DNA of 8,663 nt from the NCBI GenBank assembly GCA_012965455.1, contig DTSG01000435.1:1-8663 (forward strand), written 5' to 3'. Below are positions 1 to 6,434 of this stretch, piece by piece. Position 1 is the stretch's first letter; the number at the start of each line of letters is the position of its first letter. Made by a program: the position numbers and the translations under genes. Source of the DNA: Planctomycetaceae bacterium. Lineage in GTDB: Bacteria > Planctomycetota > Planctomycetia > Pirellulales > Pirellulaceae. The notes beneath the pieces were generated by a model. The model made no database searches and was not told the DNA's origin. It saw only the letters and a program-made list of their open reading frames with translations.

Positions 1-37
1 ATGCAGGTCTCTAATCGGATGAACCGTCTCGACCGCT
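1..37 (+). repeat. Left arm of a 37-bp perfect inverted repeat (probable chimeric join)
   Basis: Bases 1-37 are the exact reverse complement of bases 247-283; the match breaks at base 38 against base 246. A 37-bp perfect match cannot be chance. The arm places an in-frame stop (20-22) upstream of the DUF1501 fragment, and recognisable DUF1501 homology starts right after the arm. The second arm lies inside coding sequence that reads normally, so this left arm is the displaced copy. The likely cause is a fold-back or amplification chimera at a contig end; a true inverted duplication is possible. The match may extend beyond the left edge of the window. Confidence 0.9.
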
Positions 38-400
38 CTGATTTCGGACCTCAAACGACGAGGGATGTTGGACGAAACGTTGATCGTGATCACGGGCGAA
101 TTCGGGCGTACTCCCGACAATGGAGCGAGACAAGGCGCACAAGTTGTCGGTCGCGACCACAATAGCGACGCGATGGTCGTGCTACTGGCCGGTGGCGGTA
201 TTCGAGCCGGCTGTCGAGTTGGCGCGACCGATGAGATCGGTGAAAAAGCGGTCGAGACGGTTCATCCGATTAGAGACCTGCATGTGACACTACTGCACTT
301 ATTGGGGCTCGACGACAATAAACTGACCTACTACCACGCCGGACGTTTCAAACAACTGAGTCAATTTGGCGGCAAAGTTATCCCACAACTCATCGCGTGA
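38..400 (+). CDS. DUF1501 family protein, C-terminal fragment (5' end missing)
   Basis: Only the last ~120 residues of a DUF1501 protein are present; members are usually about 400-500 residues. DUF1501 belongs to the alkaline phosphatase/sulfatase-like superfamily and is typically exported through Tat in planctomycetes; its reaction is not established. Visible landmarks are DLKRRGMLDETL, GEFGRTP, GRDH, AGGGIRAG, TDEIG and HLLGLDDNKLTYYHAGRF, all of which align with the complete paralogue at 4934-6415. The frame is open back to 23, but similarity begins at about 35-38 where the inverted repeat ends, so upstream codons and the stop at 20-22 are probably artefactual. The ATG at 65 is internal to the domain and not a credible start. 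The usual upstream partner of such genes, a PSCyt/DUF1553 protein, would lie outside the window. Confidence 0.85.
   Translation: MISDLKRRGMLDETLIVITGEFGRTPDNGARQGAQVVGRDHNSDAMVVLLAGGGIRAGCRVGATDEIGEKAVETVHPIRDLHVTLLHLLGLDDNKLTYYHAGRFKQLSQFGGKVIPQLIA
247..283 (-). repeat. Right arm of the 37-bp inverted repeat, inside the DUF1501 fragment
   Basis: This is the partner of the arm at bases 1-37, in opposite orientation, with a 209-bp spacer. Here the sequence encodes an ordinary part of the DUF1501 C-terminal region (around KAVETVHPIRDLH), with no frame disturbance. It is therefore taken as the original copy. Confidence 0.9.
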
Positions 401-591
401 GTGCAAATCGCTTTTCGCTCTACGAGGTGTGCAACCTGAAACTAGCAATAACAGTGTCAGACAGTAACACACGAATAGGATGACGATCCAAGATGAACAC
501 CAAAATTGCGTGTAACCGCCGTGTACCAATATTTAATACACTACCAACATCCTTCACATCCCTAGCACACTTAAATAATCAAGGACAGACG
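401..591. other. 191-bp intergenic spacer before the GH71/99-like gene
   Basis: No gene is supported here. An ATG at 493 is in frame with the downstream gene, but the extra 33 residues do not resemble a signal peptide and would bury the real one. The A+T-rich stretch around 529-540 could hold a -10 element for the downstream gene, but no convincing -35 partner is visible. No hairpin followed by a T-run is seen after the DUF1501 stop. Confidence 0.5.
581..585 (+). promoter_or_regulatory. Ribosome binding site that decides the start at 592
   Basis: AAGGA lies 6 nt before the ATG at 592. The alternative ATG at 493 has only an AGGA about 12 nt upstream and would put 33 unremarkable residues before the signal peptide. 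Confidence 0.55.
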
Positions 592-1893
592 ATGAGATTC
601 CATTTGACAATACTTGTTTGTTTCGTGTGCGGATTTGCCGCGGGCAACGTGGTGGGCGACGAACTGAAGGACGTTGCGGCCATCAAAGTCGACAGGAGCA
701 CCTTGACCGGCAAGGTCATGTGTGGCTATCAAGGTTGGTTCAATTGCGCAGGGGATGGCTCGGGTTTGGGCTGGACCCATTGGGCGCGAAACCAAGACCA
801 AGCTTTCGCTCCAAGAAATGTCACGGTTGATCTTTGGCCCGACGTTTCAGAACTGGGGGCCGACGAGCGGTTTAAGACGGGTTTCAAACACGCCGATGGC
901 AGCGCCGCGGAAGTCTTCAGTAGTGGCAATCGCCAGACGGTCGTGAGGCATTTCCAGTGGATGCGTGATTACGGCATCGACGGTGTCTTCTTGCAGCGAT
1001 TCGCCAACGGCCTGAGGACGGAAACAAACCTACGTCACAAAAACATGGTGCTGAGCCATGTTCGCGAGGGTACCGAAAAAGCGGGGCGATCCTATGCCAT
1101 CATGTACGATTTGACGGGCTTGCCCGCTGGCGGATTGAAAGTCGTTGAAGCAGATTGGAAAACGCTTCGCCATAAAACAAAAATCACCGCCGACGCCGCT
1201 TATCAACGGCACCAGGGAAAACCTGTCGTTGCCGTTTGGGGTGTGGGCTTCAACGATGGCACCAAGTCTCGGCGTTACTCGCTCGCGGATTGTAAAAAAC
1301 TGATTGAGTTTCTCAAGGCCGACGGTTGCACGGTGATGCTGGGCGTTCCGACCGGTTGGCGTGCGTTGGATCGAGATGCAATTTCGGATCCGGAACTGCA
1401 CGAGGTTCTGCAACTTGCCGACATAATCAGTCCCTGGACCATTGGCCGATATCGTGACGTGCAGGAAGTCGTTAGTCATGCGGATAAATATTGGCAACCG
1501 GAGATCACCTGGTGCGGAGATCACGAGCTGGACTACATGCCCGTCGTGTTTCCTGGGTTCAGTTGGCATAACCTGCAGGGTGCCGAACTGGATGACATTC
1601 CAAGGTTAAAAGGCAAGTTTCTGTGGGCGCAAATCGCGGCTGCCAAACGTGCCGGTTGCGACATGCTCTATGTCGCGATGTTCGACGAAGTGGACGAAGG
1701 GACGGCGATTTTCAAATGCACGAACCAGCCGCCAGTTGGTGACGGTGTCGCCTTTCTCACGTACGAAGGCTTGCCCAGTGACTATTATCTGCGCCTCGTG
1801 GGAATGGCTGGAAAGGTGCTGCGGGGTGAGCTGAGCCTTTCCGATGAGATCCCCGTCGTAATCTTACCGAAGTCTATTCCTGACGGGAAATAA
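592..1893 (+). CDS. Secreted GH71/GH99-like glycoside hydrolase
   Basis: This encodes a 433-residue exported protein. The start at 592 is chosen over the in-frame ATG at 493 because AAGGA (581-585) sits 6 nt upstream and the product begins with a Sec signal peptide (hydrophobic core about residues 4-18, cleavage probably near 22). The mature part resembles the GH71/GH99-like TIM-barrel proteins common in planctomycetes and Bacteroidetes: GYQGWFNC (45-52), HFQWMRDYGIDGVFLQRF (120-137), VFPGFSWHN (319-327) and MFDEVDEGTAIF (363-374). Characterised GH99 enzymes are endo-alpha-1,2-mannosidases whose two catalytic glutamates are three residues apart near this position; E366 and E369 fit that spacing. 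The substrate is inferred only as a glycan. It probably acts in the periplasm or outside the cell, and it stands alone on this strand, convergent with the next gene. Confidence 0.82.
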   Translation: MRFHLTILVCFVCGFAAGNVVGDELKDVAAIKVDRSTLTGKVMCGYQGWFNCAGDGSGLGWTHWARNQDQAFAPRNVTVDLWPDVSELGADERFKTGFKHADGSAAEVFSSGNRQTVVRHFQWMRDYGIDGVFLQRFANGLRTETNLRHKNMVLSHVREGTEKAGRSYAIMYDLTGLPAGGLKVVEADWKTLRHKTKITADAAYQRHQGKPVVAVWGVGFNDGTKSRRYSLADCKKLIEFLKADGCTVMLGVPTGWRALDRDAISDPELHEVLQLADIISPWTIGRYRDVQEVVSHADKYWQPEITWCGDHELDYMPVVFPGFSWHNLQGAELDDIPRLKGKFLWAQIAAAKRAGCDMLYVAMFDEVDEGTAIFKCTNQPPVGDGVAFLTYEGLPSDYYLRLVGMAGKVLRGELSLSDEIPVVILPKSIPDGK

Positions 1894-1941
1894 TGGCGTT
1901 AGAGGCCGACAAAGCTAACATTTTGTTCATCGCCAGCGGCG

Positions 1942-3267
1942 TTATCTCGAAATCCCGGGCAGTGTTATGATGTGCAAGTGCTTGGCTGCGAACAGATAAA
2001 GCTTGTTGCCCTCACGCCATGGACTGATCAAACCATCCCCGCCACTCCACTGGGCAAATCCTCGCCGGTCCGGTTGAATATTGATAAAATCACTTGTGTA
2101 ACCATATCGAACTCGAGGTACATCCGCTCCTTTGCGACTTTCGCTCCAGACGACAAGGTAATTTGGTTTGCCCGCGGCATTGGTTCCCAGATAACCTATG
2201 AATCCAGGACGATAGATACCCAGTGTTTTATCGGGTCCGGACGTCGGACGAATCATGGGGTTTTGGGGAAAGAGCTCCCAATTACGTCCATCGACCGATC
2301 TGGCAAAACCAACACTACAGAGGCCCACCTTGTCGGTGCCCCGCAGGAATGACATCCATTGGCCGTTGGGTAACTGCTGCATGGCATGATAAGACGATGT
2401 TCCATACATCCATGATTCCGTCGTGGTCGCTAACACAGGCACAATGTCATGAATACTAACATGACCAATTGACTTATCTTCAACAATGGTCCATTGGTGC
2501 GATGTTAAATCGGAAGTGGTTGCCAGCGCCGTCATCTGATTTCCGCCGCCGGGAAATTTTGGATCTCTTTCCCAGGCGTTATGATAATGATTGTAGTAAT
2601 GAAAATACATAAACCACAGTTGTTCCGCTTCGTTCCAGACAACCGAAGGACTGGAATAGTGCGAAGGGTCTCCTACCTTGCCCGGGAAATGAGGGTTCAC
2701 CAGAACCAAACTGTGATCCAACGTCGAATCGATTTGTTTTAATTTTCGGTACGGCCCGTCAATTTTGTCCGCGATCGCACAGGCAATACCACTGGTGGGA
2801 TCATGATGGGAAAAATAAAGGTAATATCGGCCATCCGCATTCTTGCCACGGTCGTTGCGGACAACGGACGGGTAGCCAACCGTGTCATCCTTTCTGGCTT
2901 CCGGTTTCCATGTACTGAATTCCCAGGGTTCACTGCGCCGGAGGATTTGTTTCGTTCGATCGGCAACCAGAGGCAGCTGCCCCCGCATATCCGACAAATC
3001 GACACACTTTAGATTGTTGGGAACGCTCGGGTTCATAGCGTATTGTTGATCTGCGAGGCTTAAACTCTTCAGCGGAATCGTCACCTCACGATTGCCCTCG
3101 TCCAGCAAGACAACGTTACCCTCACTAAATGAAGAGTACTTTGCCTGTATGCTGAACTGCCCGCTGCTGTCCTTCCAAAGTCGCGGCGATTCCTCTTGTT
3201 GTGCCGTCACGGTAGGAAGGCCACTGATGACAAATAGCATCACTAACGTTGCTGTCCAAAATTTCAT
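1942..3267 (-). CDS. Secreted SHD1-like / five-bladed beta-propeller glycosidase-like protein
   Basis: This encodes a 441-residue exported protein. The start is supported by a strong purine-rich Shine-Dalgarno sequence (complement of 3273-3281) 5 nt upstream and by a Sec signal peptide ending near TVTA (residue 22). Residues about 29-77 form an SHD1-like module: RLWKDSSGQFSIQAKY, then NVVLLDEGNREVTIPLKSLS and ADQQY. Such modules are frequent at the N-termini of secreted planctomycete proteins. From about residue 127 the sequence shows repeated blade-like strands typical of GH43/GH32-type five-bladed propellers: DTVGYPSVVRND, YYLYFSHHD, SSPSVVWNE, MYFHYYN, RPGFIGYLG and VRYGYTSDF. The catalytic acidic triad cannot be assigned by eye, so substrate and activity are open; a non-catalytic sugar-binding role is possible. 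It is convergent with the GH71/99-like gene (48-bp gap) and divergent from the oxidoreductase gene. Confidence 0.75.
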   Translation of the reverse strand: MKFWTATLVMLFVISGLPTVTAQQEESPRLWKDSSGQFSIQAKYSSFSEGNVVLLDEGNREVTIPLKSLSLADQQYAMNPSVPNNLKCVDLSDMRGQLPLVADRTKQILRRSEPWEFSTWKPEARKDDTVGYPSVVRNDRGKNADGRYYLYFSHHDPTSGIACAIADKIDGPYRKLKQIDSTLDHSLVLVNPHFPGKVGDPSHYSSPSVVWNEAEQLWFMYFHYYNHYHNAWERDPKFPGGGNQMTALATTSDLTSHQWTIVEDKSIGHVSIHDIVPVLATTTESWMYGTSSYHAMQQLPNGQWMSFLRGTDKVGLCSVGFARSVDGRNWELFPQNPMIRPTSGPDKTLGIYRPGFIGYLGTNAAGKPNYLVVWSESRKGADVPRVRYGYTSDFINIQPDRRGFAQWSGGDGLISPWREGNKLYLFAAKHLHIITLPGISR

Positions 3268-3463
3268 GTCTACCCCCTCCCGCTTGAAAAATAAATCCTT
3301 CCATAATTATTGTAGCAAAGGCTTGGCGGTGAATTACAAATTAACGAAAAACTACCAGTCTCATCCATTCATGTTCATTCATGGTTGAAATCTACCTCTT
3401 CCACTGGCACAATGAAGCATAAACCAAGCCCGCCTGTACATACTTTCAAAGGAATTCGTTCCC
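3268..3463. promoter_or_regulatory. Divergent intergenic region with promoters for both flanking genes
   Basis: This 196-bp spacer separates two genes transcribed away from each other, so it must hold both promoters. On the minus strand, TACAAT (complement of 3309-3314) lies about 40 nt before the propeller gene's ATG and is a fair -10 candidate with a poor -35. On the plus strand, TTGAAA (3385-3390) and CACAAT (3408-3413) have a 17-bp spacing and could serve the oxidoreductase gene. A short direct repeat, ATTCATG at 3367-3373 and 3377-3383 (10-bp period), lies just upstream of the latter and could be an operator. All sites are guesses from consensus matching. Confidence 0.4.
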
Positions 3464-4834
3464 ATGCCAACTTCACAAGCCACCACTCGACGCCGGTTTC
3501 TGCAAACCTCAACCGCTACGGCCGCCGCAGGCTTGCTACTGCCTTCCCCCAGCACCGCACTCGCTACCCAATCCGCCAACGATCGTCCCGTCTTTGCAAC
3601 GATCGGTCTGCGTAACCAAGGCTGGAGTATCACACAAAAAACACTAAAGTTCGCAGACTTTGCCGCCCTCGCCGATGTCGACGCAGATGTACTAGGCACC
3701 AACGCAGAAAGAATTCAACAACGCCAAGGTAAACGACCCGATACCTATAAAGACTATCGCAAAATCCTTGAACGCAAAGACATCGATGCAGTGATGATCG
3801 CCACACCCGACCACTGGCACACTAAAGTCGCCGTCGAAGCCATGTACGCTGGTAAAGATGTCTATTGTGAAAAACCACTCACACTGACCATTGCTGAAGG
3901 CAAACTGATTGAAAAGGTCGTCAAAGAAACCGGCCGAGTCTTCCAGGTTGGAACGATGCAACGGACCGAATCCGGACAACGCTTCTTACAAGCGATTGCT
4001 ATAGTCCGTGCAGGTCGTATTGGCACGGTTCGAAGAATTACCTGTGGAATTGGTGGCTTTGCGCCTTCGCCGAAAATACCTGTGGTTCCCGTGCCGGCAG
4101 AACTCGATTGGGATTTCTGGCTCGGCCCCGCACCAAAAGTACCTTATCGTGCACTACCGGAAATGCGAAAAGGGTACGGCGGCGGTGTACCGCTTTATAG
4201 CAACGCCCACTACGCCTTTCGTAACTGGCACGAATATTCTGGCGGGAAACTCACCGACTGGGGCGCCCACCACGTCGATATCGCCTGCTGGGCTATCGGG
4301 GCTAATGATACTGGTCCAAGTACAGTAACACCACTGAACTATACTTTGCCTGTGGAATACAAAGATGGATACCCGCTCGTCGACGACATGTATAATATCG
4401 CCACAAAATTCAACGTTCGCGCAGCGATGCCTAACAACGTCGAGTTACTCATTACAAGTGACGGCGACAACGGGATATTATTTGAAGGAACAAAAGGTCG
4501 CTTCTTTGTTAATCGCGGCAAAATTGTTGGTAAACCAGTTGAGGATCTCAAAACCAACCCGCTGCCAGACGGAGCCATCGAAAAAGTTTATGGTGGTAAA
4601 GTCAGTGAAAATCACTCGGCAAACTTCATCGACTCCATCAAATCTCGCAAACAACCGATCTCCGATGTGTGGACTCACAACAGAATGCTGGAAATCTGTC
4701 ATCTCTCAAATATTGCTATCCGCTTGGACCGCGAACTGAAATGGGATCCCAAAATACGCGAGATCATCGGCGACAAACAAGCGAATTCTTTCCTCAGTCG
4801 TGAAAACCGCAAAGGTTTTGAAATTGACATGTAG
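3464..4834 (+). CDS. Tat-exported Gfo/Idh/MocA family oxidoreductase
   Basis: This encodes a 456-residue protein. The N-terminus is a Tat signal, TRRRFLQTS (residues 8-16), followed by an Ala-rich hydrophobic stretch, cleaved perhaps after residue 34. The Rossmann domain follows: ATIGLRNQG (45-53), then ALADVDADV, MIATPDHWH and the family hallmark EKP (136-138), whose lysine is usually catalytic. The C-terminal Gfo/Idh/MocA domain carries DWGAHHVDI (265-273) with the expected D, H and D residues. Family members are NAD(P)-dependent dehydrogenases of sugars and cyclitols; export through Tat implies folding with bound cofactor in the cytoplasm, as for glucose-fructose oxidoreductase. The glycine-rich loop is G-L-R-N-Q-G rather than GxGxxG. 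AAAGGA (3448-3453) lies 10 nt before the ATG. It is first of three codirectional genes; the exact substrate is unknown. Confidence 0.9.
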   Translation: MPTSQATTRRRFLQTSTATAAAGLLLPSPSTALATQSANDRPVFATIGLRNQGWSITQKTLKFADFAALADVDADVLGTNAERIQQRQGKRPDTYKDYRKILERKDIDAVMIATPDHWHTKVAVEAMYAGKDVYCEKPLTLTIAEGKLIEKVVKETGRVFQVGTMQRTESGQRFLQAIAIVRAGRIGTVRRITCGIGGFAPSPKIPVVPVPAELDWDFWLGPAPKVPYRALPEMRKGYGGGVPLYSNAHYAFRNWHEYSGGKLTDWGAHHVDIACWAIGANDTGPSTVTPLNYTLPVEYKDGYPLVDDMYNIATKFNVRAAMPNNVELLITSDGDNGILFEGTKGRFFVNRGKIVGKPVEDLKTNPLPDGAIEKVYGGKVSENHSANFIDSIKSRKQPISDVWTHNRMLEICHLSNIAIRLDRELKWDPKIREIIGDKQANSFLSRENRKGFEIDM

Positions 4835-4889
4835 GCGGTGGTGATGAGACTGCTCCCTTTTAAAAACGCTGCAGTTTCGGTAATTCATG

Positions 4890-4895
4890 TATAAT
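4890..4895 (+). promoter_or_regulatory. Possible -10 element in the gap before the DUF1501 gene
   Basis: A perfect TATAAT sits in the 99-bp spacer after the oxidoreductase gene, 38 nt before the DUF1501 start. No good -35 hexamer is found 16-18 bp upstream. It could give an internal promoter, letting the DUF1501/cytochrome pair be expressed apart from the oxidoreductase, or it could be chance in an A+T-rich spacer. No rho-independent terminator is visible in this gap. Confidence 0.3.
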
Positions 4896-4933
4896 CCTTC
4901 TAAACAACAGCGGCTTTTATTGAACCCAAGAAC

Positions 4934-6415
4934 ATGAATGAAGCCAATGAATTTCTCAAGCATGTCGTGACCCGGCGACAACTGTTGCGCGCTGGAGCTG
5001 CCGGAGTCGGCTCACTGGCGCTGCAGAGCATGCTCGCACCCGATGCACTGGCAAAACAAATTCAATCCTCGGGACTACACTTTGCCCCCAAGGCCAACCG
5101 CATCATATTCTTGTTCATGAACGGAGCTCCTTCACAACAGGATCTGTTCGATTACAAACCCGAAGTTGATAAACACCATGGCGCCGAGCTCTTTAAAACC
5201 TACGACGAAAAAACCGAGAAGTGGAGCACGGACGGATTCGTCAAAAAAACACAACGGCTAACCGGGATGACCTCCGGCCAAAAAGGCTTTCCCGTCGCCC
5301 GCTCCAAATTTAAGTTCAAGCAACATGGACAAAGCCGAGCATGGATTAGTGAACTACTGCCTCATACTGCCAAGATTGCCGATGATCTCTGCTTCGTCAA
5401 ATCGATGCACACCGAAGCCATCAATCATGACCCCGCAGTCACCTTCTTTCAAACAGGTCACCAACAACCTGGACGCCCCAGTATGGGTTCCTGGATGAGC
5501 TACGGACTCGGAACGGAAAACGATAACCTGCCTACGTTTTGTGTTCTTATATCCAACGGGACCGGACGACCCGGTAGCCAGCCCGTTTACACAAAACTGT
5601 GGAGTAACGGATTCTTACCCGGCGTCCATCAAGGTGTGCAATTCCGCGGGGGCAAAACCCCCGTGCTATATCTAAATAGTCAAACCGGCGAAACCGTTGA
5701 TGCCCGTAAACGAATGATCTCGCGAATCGAAGCACTTAACCAACTACAAATCGACACGTTTGGTGATCCTGAAATTGCCACTCGAATCGCCCAATACGAA
5801 ATGGCGTTCCGTATGCAAATGTCGGTCCCCGAAGCAACCGATATCTCACAAGAACCTCAACATGTACTCGATGCCTATGGCCCCCAATGCCAAATGCCCG
5901 GAAAATTCGCAGCGAATTGCCTGCTTGCTCGTAGACTCGCCGAACGTGGCGTGCGTTTTATTCAACTTTATCACCGAGGCTGGGATCAACACGGAAGTCT
6001 TATCACGGCGTTACCTAAGCAGTGTAACGATGTGGATCAAGCACAGTCAGCACTCGTTAATGACCTGAAACAACGAGGTATGCTCGATGACACACTCGTT
6101 ATTTGGGGCGGTGAATTTGGGCGGACGGCGTACAGCCAAGGCAAACTTGGCGACGCTGCCAACGGTCGTGATCATCATCCTCGCTGTTTTACTTATTGGA
6201 TGGCTGGCGGCGGAATTAAAGCAGGTTTCACCTACGGAGAGACCGACGATGTGGGATATAACATCGCTGCGGATGGGGTCCATGTGCATGATTTCCAAGC
6301 AACCGTCATGCACCTGATGGGAATCGACCACGAACGGCTAATCTTTAAATACCAAGGTCGCCGGTTCCGACTAACCGATGTCCATGGCAAAGTAGTTAAA
6401 CCAATTCTCGGGTAA
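4934..6415 (+). CDS. DUF1501 family protein, Tat-exported (complete)
   Basis: This encodes a full-length DUF1501 protein of 493 residues. A Tat signal is seen at TRRQLLRAGAAGVGSLALQS (residues 13-32), probably cleaved after ALA near residue 40. The body shows the family landmarks: IIFLFMNGAPSQQDLFDYKP near the mature N-terminus, KSMHTEAINHDPA, PSMGSWMSYGLG, GWDQHG (349-354), GGEFGRT (392-398), GRDHHP (411-416) and AGGGIKAG. The conserved D/H residues of these motifs are where alkaline phosphatase-superfamily members bind metal, so a hydrolase acting on phosphate or sulfate esters is a reasonable guess, but no activity is established. It lies 99 bp after the oxidoreductase and 19 bp before the PSCyt gene, its usual partner. 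The ribosome binding site is weak. It is a diverged paralogue of the fragment at 38-400. Confidence 0.92.
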   Translation: MNEANEFLKHVVTRRQLLRAGAAGVGSLALQSMLAPDALAKQIQSSGLHFAPKANRIIFLFMNGAPSQQDLFDYKPEVDKHHGAELFKTYDEKTEKWSTDGFVKKTQRLTGMTSGQKGFPVARSKFKFKQHGQSRAWISELLPHTAKIADDLCFVKSMHTEAINHDPAVTFFQTGHQQPGRPSMGSWMSYGLGTENDNLPTFCVLISNGTGRPGSQPVYTKLWSNGFLPGVHQGVQFRGGKTPVLYLNSQTGETVDARKRMISRIEALNQLQIDTFGDPEIATRIAQYEMAFRMQMSVPEATDISQEPQHVLDAYGPQCQMPGKFAANCLLARRLAERGVRFIQLYHRGWDQHGSLITALPKQCNDVDQAQSALVNDLKQRGMLDDTLVIWGGEFGRTAYSQGKLGDAANGRDHHPRCFTYWMAGGGIKAGFTYGETDDVGYNIAADGVHVHDFQATVMHLMGIDHERLIFKYQGRRFRLTDVHGKVVKPILG

Positions 6416-6434
6416 TCTGGATATAGAAAACAAG

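Noticed and set aside
38..246. Phase-variable invertible segment bounded by the 37-bp inverted repeats
   Set aside because: No recombinase gene is in view, and the left arm breaks the gene rather than preserving a frame. A contig-end artefact explains the data better, so the idea is kept only as a remote alternative.
65..400. Stand-alone small gene starting at the ATG at base 65
   Set aside because: DUF1501 similarity continues upstream of 65 (TALISDLKRRG), and the ATG encodes the internal Met of RGMLD. It is a truncated larger gene.
1030..1569. 179-codon open frame on the minus strand inside the GH71/99-like gene
   Set aside because: It is fully antisense to a gene with clear family motifs, has no ribosome binding site or signal peptide that I can see, and its translation resembles no known family. 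It is a shadow frame.
1894..1941. Bidirectional terminator between the two convergent genes
   Set aside because: Only a 5-bp stem (1898-1902 with 1915-1919) followed by a short T-rich stretch is visible. That is too weak to call a terminator.
3379..3702. 107-codon minus-strand frame overlapping the start of the oxidoreductase gene
   Set aside because: It covers the Tat signal coding region on the opposite strand. Its Ala/Arg-rich translation is what the complement of such a region gives by chance.
4835..4933. Rho-independent terminator after the oxidoreductase gene
   Set aside because: The only pairing found (CGCTG near 4867 with CAGCG near 4909) is 5 bp with a loop of about 40 nt and no good T-run.
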